Assembly (NCBI GenBank): GCA_016208305.1
Contig: JACQYI010000033.1
Coordinates: forward strand, 62,001-126,000
Source of the DNA: Oscillatoriophycideae cyanobacterium NC_groundwater_1537_Pr4_S-0.65um_50_18
GTDB taxonomy: Bacteria; Cyanobacteriota; Cyanobacteriia; Elainellales; Elainellaceae
Direction: 5' to 3'
DNA: 64,000 nucleotides
Shown here piece after piece: positions 56,546-64,000 of this stretch. A program made the translations under genes and the position numbers. A model generated the notes under the pieces. The model was not told where the DNA came from. It did no database searches and saw only the letters and a program-made list of their open reading frames with translations. The first letter of the stretch is position 1, and every line of letters starts with the position of its first letter.

Positions 56546-56860
56546 CTAAAGTGACGCAACGCAGCGCAGCGATCGAATCTCTGTAGCATCTGAGAGATAG
56601 CAAACGCCGCCAAACTTATTCAGGATAGGACGAATTGCCTCAACAGCGGTCTTCGTTAGCTCTGGCGGGAAGAAGGCAATCACATGCACATTGTCGAGCA
56701 TACTCATGACCAAATCATCTGTAACTTTGCCGTGGGGGCTTTTGCCGACTACATTGCGGATGATGGTATAGCCCGGAACACCTGACTGGTCAAGACCCGC
56801 AACAATTTTTTCTAGCTCAGCAGAGCTAGCGATTATTTCCATCCGAGTAACAGGGTGCAT
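56546..56860 (-). CDS. sbtB: PII-like carbon regulator SbtB
   Basis: 104 aa with the PII-like ferredoxin fold (MEIIASSAELEKIVAGLDQ, T-loop around GYTIIRNVVGKSPHGK). In model cyanobacteria SbtB trimers bind cAMP and other adenine nucleotides and inhibit SbtA. This protein ends RSLRCVASL and lacks the C-terminal CGPxGC redox/hydrolysis motif known from some SbtB proteins. It follows sbtA by 30 bp on the same strand, so they form an operon. Confidence 0.85.
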   Translation of the reverse strand: MHPVTRMEIIASSAELEKIVAGLDQSGVPGYTIIRNVVGKSPHGKVTDDLVMSMLDNVHVIAFFPPELTKTAVEAIRPILNKFGGVCYLSDATEIRSLRCVASL

Positions 56861-56890
56861 AGCTCAAGAAGGGGGTGAAGGGATATGGAA

Positions 56891-57859
56891 TTACCAAAAC
56901 AGTCGAATGACATAGAAATAAAGTGGAATACCAACAATGATGTTGAAGGGAAAGGTGACGGCAAGGGCAGTCGAGATATAAAGGCTGGGGTTAGCTTCTG
57001 GGACAGTCAGGCGCATCGCTGCCGGAACGGCAATGTAGGAGGCACTGGCGCAAAGCACGCAGAACAGTAGCGCATCTCCTTCAGACAGACCAATCAGCTT
57101 GGCTATGGCTAGACCGATCGCCGCATTGAGAATCGGCACCAAGATGCTGAAGGTGATGAGAAAAACTCCAGCTTTCTGCAAATCCTTAATTCTGCGAGCC
57201 GCCACCAAGCCCATATCTAGTAAGAAGAGCGTCAGCACCCCGTAAAACATGTCTTGGGTAAAAGGTGAGAGAAATTTCCAGCCATGCTCACCCGTCAACA
57301 TGCCAATAACCAAGCTGCCCACCAGCAAGAAGACTGAACTGTTGAGACAAGCTTCTCGGATCACTTCTGGCCAAGAAAACTCGCGATCGCTAGTTTTAGC
57401 AGAAGATGTTTTGACTAAAATCAGTCCAATCACAATAGCGGGTGACTCCATCAACGCCAATGCCGCCACCATATAACCATCATAGGTCAAGCCCAATTCT
57501 TGTAGGAACGAGCTAGCTGTGATGAAGGTGACGGCACTAATAGAGCCGTAAGTGGCTGCGATCGCGGCTGAATTGTAGGGATCAAGCTTCAATCGCAGAA
57601 TAAAAAATGTGTAGATCGGCACGACGATCGACATGAAGATAGCCGCTGACAGCGTTAGCAGCACAGCGGTGCTAACCCCACTTTTAGCCAACTCAACTCC
57701 GCCCTTAAAGCCGATCGCAAACAGCAGATACAGGGAAAATAGCTTAGGAATAGGCTGAGGAATTTCTAAATCAGACTTAGCAAAAACCGCCAACATCCCC
57801 AGGAAGAAAAACAGGATAGGCGGCGTTAGGACATTGGAGAGAACCAGGCTAGTATCCAT
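56891..57859 (-). CDS. sbtA: Sodium-dependent bicarbonate transporter SbtA
   Basis: 322 aa, about ten transmembrane helices in two inverted halves (N-terminal LTPPILFFFLGMLAVFAKSD, C-terminal ASASYIAVPAAMRLTVPEAN). High-affinity Na+/HCO3- symport across the plasma membrane. The second ATG at 57859 is chosen because AGGAGG lies 9 nt before it; ATG 57865 overlaps the spacing. sbtB follows. Confidence 0.92.
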   Translation of the reverse strand: MDTSLVLSNVLTPPILFFFLGMLAVFAKSDLEIPQPIPKLFSLYLLFAIGFKGGVELAKSGVSTAVLLTLSAAIFMSIVVPIYTFFILRLKLDPYNSAAIAATYGSISAVTFITASSFLQELGLTYDGYMVAALALMESPAIVIGLILVKTSSAKTSDREFSWPEVIREACLNSSVFLLVGSLVIGMLTGEHGWKFLSPFTQDMFYGVLTLFLLDMGLVAARRIKDLQKAGVFLITFSILVPILNAAIGLAIAKLIGLSEGDALLFCVLCASASYIAVPAAMRLTVPEANPSLYISTALAVTFPFNIIVGIPLYFYVIRLFW

Positions 57860-58279
57860 TGCCATTAGCCTCCTGTGGGGAGAAGTGCCGGGAGATAGAA
57901 GAGGCGATCGCAGAGTGAAGCATCAGGGGTCAGATTTACAGAAATTCACATCCATTCACTTTAGGGAATTGTGGGTCATTCTGATGATAAGAATCACAAA
58001 TTTTAGCGGTTGCGGCAAAATCACCCATCCCCATAAGAGGATGTTTGAAAAGTCCACCTATGGGTAGCAAAACGTTTCAGATCCCCCTAAATCCCCCTTA
58101 AAAAGGGGGACTTTGAATTCATTTCCCCCTTTTTCTAGACGCGAAGCGGCTTCCCGCAGGGTAAAGGGGCAAGGGGGATCAACAGGGGCCTAAAATCACA
58201 GCCGATTACTGTTCAAACATCCTCTAACGCTGGTTCCTAAAATCAGCCGTTAAAATCCCGTCTTTTTGAAGCGCGATCT
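57860..58279. other. Intergenic region between ccmO and sbtA with a MITE-like element
   Basis: 420 bp. It holds the element at 58036-58225; the 170 bp next to sbtA should contain its promoter, which was not assigned. The element lies between the two CO2-concentrating gene groups. Confidence 0.5.
58036..58225. mobile_element. MITE-like element, copy B (190 bp)
   Basis: Perfect 14-bp terminal inverted repeats (AGAGGATGTTTGAA, complement at 58212-58225). The interior holds CCCCCTTAAAAAGGGGG-type hairpins and GACGCGAAGCGGCTTCCCGC. If the element is taken from 58037 to 58224, TAA flanks both sides as a possible 3-bp target duplication. Same family as 6186-6355; non-coding. Confidence 0.65.
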
Positions 58280-59044
58280 TTAAACCTCGCGGTTTGGCAC
58301 TTCTTCCGAAAGGGGCACCTGCCGGAGATCGCCAACCTCTAGGCGCTCTTCTTGTTCCACCAGCTCTTTCTGCGGCTGCTTTAGCTCAATAGGCAGCGCC
58401 AGCGGCACCGCCTGCTCAATCCAACAGCTGGCGATCGGCAGTGTATCTTCCAGGTCTTCTAGAGGGCGAGGAATCACCATCACGGCATGAAGTTCGCCAA
58501 TGCGCTCAGCTTCATGCATTCCCACTTCTACGGCCATAGCCACATCTGCCACTCGCCCTCGAATAATGGCCGTACACAGACCATCCCCTGTAATTTCATA
58601 GGCAGCAAGCTGCACATCCGCAGACTTCAGCATGGCATCGGCTGCGCCCACCATAGCCGGAAACCCTCTCGTCTCCAATAGCCCTACTGCCATGTTGCTC
58701 AGACGGCTGTAGCCCTGTTCAGAAGCGTATTTTGAGAGGCGATTGCTAATCGGCAACACCACCTCTAAATTAGGCATGGGGCGAGGAATAATTGTTTTAG
58801 CGATCAATTGCCCAAACTGCTCGGCAACGTCGGCTCCAGCTTCTACCGCCAGCCGCACATCCGAAATGTTGCCCCTGATCACAGCCGTACAAAATCCACT
58901 GCCCGTCTTTTCGTAGCCGACCAGCCGTACCGATGCCGATTTCAGCATCATGTCTGCCGTACCGACGATCGCAGGAAAACTACGGGTAGAAACCAGACCC
59001 AACGCACTGCCTTCAGGAATGGGCGATCGATTGGATAAACTCAT
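58280..59044 (-). CDS. ccmO: Carboxysome shell protein CcmO (tandem BMC)
   Basis: 254 aa from ATG 59044 (GGGA six nt upstream; ATG 59068 also open). Two bacterial-microcompartment (Pfam BMC) domains in tandem: residues ~10-95 (ALGLVSTRSFPAIVGTADMM, YEKTGSGF) and ~115-205 (AVGLLETRGFPAMVGAADAM, YEITGDGL), forming a pseudohexameric trimer. The C-terminal ~45 residues are acidic and specific. Part of the beta-carboxysome shell, next to ccmN. Confidence 0.92.
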   Translation of the reverse strand: MSLSNRSPIPEGSALGLVSTRSFPAIVGTADMMLKSASVRLVGYEKTGSGFCTAVIRGNISDVRLAVEAGADVAEQFGQLIAKTIIPRPMPNLEVVLPISNRLSKYASEQGYSRLSNMAVGLLETRGFPAMVGAADAMLKSADVQLAAYEITGDGLCTAIIRGRVADVAMAVEVGMHEAERIGELHAVMVIPRPLEDLEDTLPIASCWIEQAVPLALPIELKQPQKELVEQEERLEVGDLRQVPLSEEVPNREV

Positions 59045-59110
59045 GACATATCCCGCTATTGCAGGCATCGTCAGCCTGTGTATCTCACTTTCAGTATAGG
59101 GCGCAATCGA

Positions 59111-59707
59111 TTATCCCGAAGTTGGATTTTCGGGCGGCGAAAGATTAGACTGCCGCTGGGGAAACATCGTTACCATGATTTTCTCCAGGTAGGCACGTCC
59201 GTAGATGACCTGAGTGACTTCAGGAGAAGAACTGGCCGCAACAGCCTCTGCTGGAGAGGGCACCGAGGGGGGCTGGGTCGGTGCGGATGCGGATGCTGCA
59301 AATCCCACCTGCTCAGACGCACCCATTTGACGGCTGTCATCTCCCACCAGCGTGCCAGAAGCAATCAGCTGTTGCGGCTCAACCGATCGGTTTAGGATAG
59401 TCACCGCTGAACCGATGCAGGCATTTTCGCCGATCGTCGCTTGACCCACAATCAGCACGCCGCTTCCTAGCGTTACCCCCGCCTCAATCACTAAATTTCC
59501 CTGATGGGCATGGAGCAATGCGCCGATGCCGACGCAAACACCCGCCCCTACCACCAGCCGACACCCTGGATCGGCCTGTAGCAATACGCCCGGTGCGATC
59601 GCCGCCGTCGGGTGAATCGTGACATCGCCACTGACAAAGAATTGCGAGTCATGAATTAAAGGCGGTGCAGGCGATCGCATGCGGTTCGTCATTCCCAAAT
59701 GCCCCAT
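59111..59707 (-). CDS. ccmN: Carboxysome assembly protein CcmN
   Basis: 198 aa. N-terminal hexapeptide repeats of a left-handed beta-helix, a linker (SASAPTQPPSVPSPAEAVA) and a C-terminal encapsulation peptide (VIYGRAYLEKIMVTMFPQ) that binds shell hexamers and recruits the shell to the CcmM-Rubisco core. The ATG follows the ccmM TAG directly with no gap, so translation is probably coupled. Confidence 0.93.
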   Translation of the reverse strand: MGHLGMTNRMRSPAPPLIHDSQFFVSGDVTIHPTAAIAPGVLLQADPGCRLVVGAGVCVGIGALLHAHQGNLVIEAGVTLGSGVLIVGQATIGENACIGSAVTILNRSVEPQQLIASGTLVGDDSRQMGASEQVGFAASASAPTQPPSVPSPAEAVAASSSPEVTQVIYGRAYLEKIMVTMFPQRQSNLSPPENPTSG

Positions 59708-61426
59708 CTAGGGACGTTGAATCATCAGCTCTAGCACCCGTCGCTTCGTTTTGGTGTCTACACCCACTAGACGCACATACTCACCCGGATTTTCGGCAGC
59801 ACAAGCCTCTAAAGCCGCCAAAACATCGGAGTCGCGGTTGCTTTGAATGGGGGCACAGGTCGTCCAAGAGCTGGTCTGGAAGCGGCGCTTGTCGGCATGC
59901 TCGGCAGAAACTCGGTGTCCCTGCGACAACAGCTGACGCACTTGGCTCACGACATCGGCGCTCAGCTTGCCGGATGCCGTGCTGGGTTTGCTGCTGGCAC
60001 CATTAGAGGAATAGCTGCTAGGCGCATGACTGCTAGAAGAACGGCTAGGCGATGTCGTCACTGTCTTATCTGCTGGGCGCTGGATAATCATTTCTGAAAC
60101 CCGCTGCTTAGCTTTGGTATCAATGCCAAAGAAGCGAACATATTCACCTGCATGCTCATTCAGGCAGCTTTCCAGAGCCGCGATCGCATCTGACTCACGG
60201 CTCACCTGAATGGGTGAACAGCTTGTCCAGGAGCTGGTCTGAAAGCGGCGCTTGTCCGCATGCTCAGTGCCAATTTGATAACCCTGAGCTACAAACTGAC
60301 GAATTTTTTCGATTGCCTCACCGCTTAAGCGCGTACTTTGCGCAGACGCTGAATAACCGCCACGCGCAGGCGCTGAATAGCCACCAAAGCCGCTTGGCTT
60401 ACTGCTGGACTTAGCGGCGCTCGGCGCTGAAACCGTTACCCCACCGGGGCGTTGGATAATCAGCTCAGAAACGCGCCGTTTAGATTTGGTGTCGATGCCA
60501 AAGATGCGGATGTATTCGCCTGGATGCTCGGCAACACAGTTTTCTAGTGCGGTAAAGACATCCGCTTCGCGATTGGACTGAATGGGTGAACAGCTATACC
60601 AAGAGCTAGTTTGAAAGCGACGCTTGTCGGCATGTTCTGAACCAATCTGGTAACCCTGGGAGAGAAGCTGGCGAACCTGGGCAACGACGTTGGAATCAAG
60701 ACGGGCGGTAGTAATCATGGAACTGTTGGAGATAGAGGGACTGGTTGTTCTGACAGAATCGGGTTCAGCAAAATCGGCGCTGTCGGCGCTGTAAACCTTT
60801 TCGAGGTGCTGACGGATGGGAGCAATGCGGGCAATGTTTTGGGCGCGGTGATGACCCGATCGCAACGCCTGATTAGCGCCTACGATATGAGCCGCGAACT
60901 GAGCATCAGCTTCTTGCACATTGGGAAGGCGATCGGCTTGCTCTTGAGTCGTGATGATAGATCCAGAGGGTACAAATTTCCCGGCTGAAATCTCGACATC
61001 TTGAATCAGCGCATGCATCATGACGATGCAGCCATCCCCAATTCGGGCGTTAAAAACCGTCGATCGAAAGCCAATAAAGCAGTCATTTCCCACATAGGCA
61101 GGCCCATGAATGAGCGCCATGTGGGTAACAGATGTGTTCTGACCAATCCAGACCGAGTAGGGATGCTGATCATCCCCTAGAACCTTGCCCTGCTCCAAGC
61201 CGTGAATCACAACTCCATCCTGAAGATTTGTGCCTTCTCCGACATGAAAAGCACTTCCTGCCTCCGCCCGAATGGAAATGCCTGGAGCAACCAGCACATT
61301 TGCGCCGATCGTCACATCACCAATGATGCTGGAGAAAGGGTGGACATAAGCCGTCTGGTCAACCTTGGGTTTCACCCTACTGTTGTCCCAAGAAGTCGGT
61401 GGAGAGGTAGAGCCGCTAGCGACCAT
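59708..61426 (-). CDS. ccmM: Carboxysome core protein CcmM (gamma-CA plus three SSUL domains)
   Basis: 572 aa. Residues 1-~215 are a gamma-carbonic-anhydrase left-handed beta helix with the three histidines in place (H75, H102, H107). Three Rubisco-small-subunit-like domains follow (about 240-330, 370-455, 485-572), each with the GYQIG(S/T)[13 protein letters not shown] core and a Cys pair (SSWxxC...ALExC). They crosslink Rubisco, and their disulfides tune binding. The short form (M35) is expected from an internal start near codon 237 (MITTARLD). In the helix after the CA domain the two cysteines needed for activity in some CcmM proteins appear as R194 and R200. SD AGGAGA precedes ATG 61426. 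Confidence 0.95.
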   Translation of the reverse strand: MVASGSTSPPTSWDNSRVKPKVDQTAYVHPFSSIIGDVTIGANVLVAPGISIRAEAGSAFHVGEGTNLQDGVVIHGLEQGKVLGDDQHPYSVWIGQNTSVTHMALIHGPAYVGNDCFIGFRSTVFNARIGDGCIVMMHALIQDVEISAGKFVPSGSIITTQEQADRLPNVQEADAQFAAHIVGANQALRSGHHRAQNIARIAPIRQHLEKVYSADSADFAEPDSVRTTSPSISNSSMITTARLDSNVVAQVRQLLSQGYQIGSEHADKRRFQTSSWYSCSPIQSNREADVFTALENCVAEHPGEYIRIFGIDTKSKRRVSELIIQRPGGVTVSAPSAAKSSSKPSGFGGYSAPARGGYSASAQSTRLSGEAIEKIRQFVAQGYQIGTEHADKRRFQTSSWTSCSPIQVSRESDAIAALESCLNEHAGEYVRFFGIDTKAKQRVSEMIIQRPADKTVTTSPSRSSSSHAPSSYSSNGASSKPSTASGKLSADVVSQVRQLLSQGHRVSAEHADKRRFQTSSWTTCAPIQSNRDSDVLAALEACAAENPGEYVRLVGVDTKTKRRVLELMIQRP

Positions 61427-61814
61427 GAAATTTTCTCCTGACTAGGATACAGCTATGAGTTGGCGCTGTTTAAATTCACGGCCTGTTTTTCTAGAAAGAT
61501 GGCTGCACAAAAGAGGCTAGCGCACCGCACTCGGAAAACAGAACCATAAGGGCAGAGCAGAACCCAGAGCTGGAATAAAGATTAAGACGATACGAGGTTG
61601 AATAAGTATGTCGCTATACCCAGCAGTTAACTTAGCAGGCTGGCGATCGCTCCATTCACCGTCACACATGCAAACATTGTCACAGATACAACCCAGTGGC
61701 AAATACAGCCCAGTGGCAAATACAGCTAGTGGCAAATACAGCCCAGTGACAAAGCCGACAGCAACAGACATAACTCTGTAGAAGTATGGCGATCGTTAAC
61801 CGATCGCCATACTC
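61427..61814. other. ccmM-ccmL spacer
   Basis: 388 bp. It contains the 4-unit tandem repeat at 61687-61753 and no convincing gene; a weakly protein-like frame (61517-61771, minus) reads through the repeat and is not called. Confidence 0.5.
61687..61753. repeat. 4 x 17-bp tandem repeat (ccmL-ccmM spacer)
   Basis: Four units of TACAGCCCAGTGGCAAA (first unit TACAACC..., third unit 16 bp) stand in the spacer between ccmL and ccmM within the carboxysome operon. Confidence 0.85.
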
Positions 61815-62117
61815 TTACCGATCCTGGTCACGCTTGCTGTAAAGACGCTGGTTTCCAACGCTTACTGTGTCAATAATGCCCACAACCAGCGCATCGAGCG
61901 GGCGATCTTCACCCCGAGATGTTTGCCTTGCGGCACTTCCACGGCTGACCAGTACCCACTCGTCTAAACCAGCACCGACACTATCCGCTGCAACCTCATA
62001 TTTGGCCAAGGGCTGCCCTTCTTCATCCAGAAACTGCACTAGCAGAAACTTGACTCCCGTTAGGCTTTGCTCCTTGTGATTGCTGACCACCGTGCCGCAA
62101 ACTCTAGCAATTTGCAT
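61815..62117 (-). CDS. ccmL: Carboxysome vertex protein CcmL
   Basis: 100 aa, EutN/CcmL family. The beta-barrel core starts MQIARVCGTVVSNHKEQSL and contains LAADSVGAGLDEWVL-like residues ~55-70 and PLDALVVGIID. Pentamers cap the icosahedral vertices of the carboxysome shell. The start ATG follows ccmK1 by 17 bp. Confidence 0.93.
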   Translation of the reverse strand: MQIARVCGTVVSNHKEQSLTGVKFLLVQFLDEEGQPLAKYEVAADSVGAGLDEWVLVSRGSAARQTSRGEDRPLDALVVGIIDTVSVGNQRLYSKRDQDR

Positions 62118-62134
62118 GAGAGCTAATTTAGATC

Positions 62135-62476
62135 CTACGGACGGCCGATGGGACGGATACCGCTAACGCTCTCCCGGAATGCCTCAACTGCCTCGGTGTA
62201 ACGGATGGGCAGGACATATTCCAAGTTTTCATGAGGACGCGCAATAATGTGGGTCGATAGAATCTGCCCGCCATTGACGCGCTTAACGTTCTCAATACCG
62301 GCTGCCACAGAAGCCTGAACCTCAGAGACATCGCCCCGCACAATTACAGTAACGCGACCGCTGCCGATTTTCTCGTAGCCCACCAACGTGACACGAGCGG
62401 CTTTCACCATAGCGTCTGCTGCTTCTACGACTGCTGGGAAACCCAGAGTTTCAACCATTCCAACTGCAATTGCCAT
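62135..62476 (-). CDS. ccmK1: Carboxysome shell hexamer CcmK1
   Basis: 113 aa from ATG 62476 (GGGAG upstream). BMC domain with [20 protein letters not shown] and pore loop KIGSGR. About 11 residues longer at the C-terminus than the paralogue at 62571 ([16 protein letters not shown] tail). Paralogue assignment K1 versus K2 follows the usual gene order. Confidence 0.9.
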   Translation of the reverse strand: MAIAVGMVETLGFPAVVEAADAMVKAARVTLVGYEKIGSGRVTVIVRGDVSEVQASVAAGIENVKRVNGGQILSTHIIARPHENLEYVLPIRYTEAVEAFRESVSGIRPIGRP

Positions 62477-62570
62477 CGTACTTTCTCCCTTCCAGATTTG
62501 CTTTGATCTCAATCATGCTGAAGTCTTCAGCGCACTTTAGCCATCAAACCGTTAAACCACGGTTAAAAAC

Positions 62571-62879
62571 CTAAGAGCGGAACTGATCCACCGCTTCGGT
62601 GTAGCGAATCGGCAGCACATACTCTAGGTTCTCATGCGGACGCGCAATAATGTGAGTCGAAACGACTTCGCCACCATTAACTCGCTTGGCAGACTCAATA
62701 CCCGCTGCGACAGAAGCCTGAACTTCAGACACATCGCCCCGCACAATTACAGTAACGCGCCCGCTGCCAATCTTCTCGTAACCCACCAAAGTGACACGAG
62801 CAGCTTTCACCATAGCGTCAGCAGCTTCAACTACCGCAGGGAAACCCCGGGTCTCAATCATTCCAACCGCAATTGGCAT
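62571..62879 (-). CDS. ccmK2: Carboxysome shell hexamer CcmK2
   Basis: 102 aa; major shell hexamer, BMC domain with [20 protein letters not shown] and pore motif KIGSGR. A near-consensus GCAGGAGA precedes ATG 62879. First gene of the ccm operon. Long identical blocks with ccmK1 at the DNA level show recent duplication or gene conversion. Confidence 0.92.
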   Translation of the reverse strand: MPIAVGMIETRGFPAVVEAADAMVKAARVTLVGYEKIGSGRVTVIVRGDVSEVQASVAAGIESAKRVNGGEVVSTHIIARPHENLEYVLPIRYTEAVDQFRS

Positions 62880-63602
62880 CGTATATCTCCTGCAACAAAT
62901 GGAAAATTCTGTGTTAAATGCTGCCTAAAAATTTCAACAGACCGATCGCTTAATCCCAATCGTTAAATCTTTGTTAAAGCATTTTTAGAATCCCCAAGTT
63001 TAACAATACTAGGGTTGTTTGACGTTTGGCAATATAAATCAAAATGATTGTATTTTATGTGAATTATAAAACTCGTTTATGTATGCGATCGCCTTTCGCA
63101 GCGATCCCACAGCAGTCTGCAAAAATTATCTTTGGATGAGGGGGACAACATCTATAACGAATTTGATTTAAATGTTTCGTTGTGTGTTTAAACTCAAGTT
63201 CAAGGCGCTAAAGCTTGTCTGGCCTGACCCTAACTTAATCTTGGCTGGGCTGAAGCGGGGCTGAAGCGACTCTTTAAAGTTGCCCAAACTTTAGACTACC
63301 CAAACCTTAGAGAACTTTAGCCATAGATGCTAATATTTTCTTAACAAATCGTGCGATCGGACTTATTTTTCTGGCTCCAGTATTCTGCTTCGTGCGTTTT
63401 GCCCAGTGCATTCCGCTCCAGTTCTAAAGGCTGAAGGTTTTGGCTATGGGCTTCTCTAAAACATATCTGTAAACATATCTGTGGGGCTACTCTCCAGCTT
63501 CTACCTTTCTCAAGCGTCCCACAGACGCAGCTTGGGTTGAACTGGTTTTCCCTTCAAAAAATCCAAGATAGAAAATCCAAGTCAGAAATTTAAGACAAAT
63601 TC
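62880..63602. other. Divergent regulatory region between ccmK2 and ndhF4-like gene
   Basis: About 720 bp. It is A+T-rich near 63000-63060 (TATAAAAC, TTTATGTGAATTA). The ccm operon promoter and the ndhF promoter should both lie here; no specific CcmR or CmpR site was assigned. Confidence 0.5.
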
Positions 63603-64000
63603 ATGATTGAGCTTCTCTCCCAGACGAGCTGGTGGGTTCCGGCTTACGGCCTAGTTGGTGCAGTAATCACCTTGCCTTGGTCAATTGGTCTTGTACGCCG
63701 CACCGGATCTCGTCCTGCCGCTTACTTGAACATATTGATGACGGTTTTGGCGCTGATTCACAGCTCTCTACTGCTGTGGGCGGTCTGGGATGCGCCTCCT
63801 GAGCGGCTGTTGATTCCCTGGCTGCATGCGCCTGGATTAGATATCTGGCTGACGTTATTGACGTCTCGCATCAGCGTGGGCGGAACCGTAATCATTACAG
63901 CCTTAAGTCTACTGGCTCAGGTATTTGCCTTGGGCTATATGGAAAAAGACTGGGCATTAGCGCGTTTCTTTGGGCTAATGGGAATCTTTGAGGCGGCCAT
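63603..64000 (+). CDS. ndhF4: NDH-1 subunit NdhF, CO2-uptake type (3' truncated)
   Basis: First 132 residues only, from ATG 63603; the gene continues past the window. Hydrophobic N-terminus MIELLSQTSWWVPAYGLVGA with TM helices and TSRISVGGTVIITALSLLAQ, then ALGYMEKDWALARFFGLMGI. Recognised as an NdhF proton-pumping subunit of the CO2-uptake NDH-1 complexes. ndhF4 rather than ndhF3 is suggested by its position next to the ccm operon, as known for some filamentous cyanobacteria. ndhD and another chp gene may follow outside the window. Confidence 0.8.
   Translation, partial: MIELLSQTSWWVPAYGLVGAVITLPWSIGLVRRTGSRPAAYLNILMTVLALIHSSLLLWAVWDAPPERLLIPWLHAPGLDIWLTLLTSRISVGGTVIITALSLLAQVFALGYMEKDWALARFFGLMGIFEAA

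Noticed and set aside
61517-61771. 84-codon minus-strand frame between ccmL and ccmM
   Set aside because: Its apparent repeats (GLYLPL) are the translation of the 17-bp tandem array; no start signal.

Overview
The window is chromosomal DNA from a beta-cyanobacterium. Direct signs are the HIP1 octamer GCGATCGC scattered throughout (e.g. 948-955), psbY, a beta-carboxysome ccmK2-K1-L-M-N-O run, sbtA/sbtB, a CO2-hydration (Chp/Cup) protein, an NDH-1 NdhF-type subunit and a BCD/PucC-type pigment transporter. The many lineage-specific small proteins and two-component genes suggest a larger-genome, possibly filamentous, non-marine cyanobacterium; the genus cannot be named from the sequence alone.

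Layout. 0-9 kb is a signalling region: the tail of a hybrid histidine kinase; a same-strand cluster of protoglobin, two Roadblock/LC7 proteins with identical sequences, a V4R-like protein, an MglA-like small GTPase and a DUF4388/PATAN protein; then an Rcp1-like receiver and a REC-HisKA-HATPase protein. 9-17 kb is mostly housekeeping: an MBL-fold hydrolase, inorganic pyrophosphatase, a VOC protein, a gamma-CA-like hexapeptide protein, psbY (37 codons), DUF445, the phylloquinone methyltransferase menG/ubiE, a REC-GAF regulator and rpsU. 17-29 kb holds an unrecognised 426-aa protein, murF, a PfkB sugar kinase, DUF4168, an IMPase-family phosphatase, the BCD transporter, a methyltransferase, tRNA-Cys, a lumenal-type DUF6816 protein and an isochorismatase-family hydrolase. 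29-46 kb holds tamB (1646 aa), DUF3110, murQ, a PstS/SphX phosphate-binding protein, a coiled-coil/TPR protein, grpE-dnaK and a membrane histidine kinase. 46.5-49 kb is an A+T-rich accessory island (DUF2806, PIN-like nuclease, an overlapping unknown small protein). 49-54 kb holds small proteins, an ACT-domain malic enzyme and murG.

The last 9 kb is an inorganic-carbon supercluster on the minus strand (ccmK2, ccmK1, ccmL, ccmM, ccmN, ccmO, then sbtA, sbtB and a chp gene), facing away from an ndhF4-like gene that runs off the window. Together these supply Na+-dependent bicarbonate uptake and its PII-like regulator, NDH-1-linked CO2 hydration, and most of the beta-carboxysome shell and Rubisco-organising core; no Rubisco or ccaA gene lies in the window.

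Most notable beyond ordinary annotation: (i) a globin/Roadblock/GTPase/PATAN cluster with two Roadblock genes differing only by seven silent transitions; (ii) a PIN nuclease and unknown small protein that overlap, in an A+T-rich island; (iii) a structured leader that buries the Shine-Dalgarno of a 66-aa gene (49350-49426); (iv) a 56-aa gene with its own terminator at 52200-52370; (v) several dispersed repeat families, including a MITE-like element present twice; (vi) many 13-17 bp tandem repeats in spacers; (vii) a CcmM that seems to lack the regulatory cysteine pair of its carbonic-anhydrase domain.
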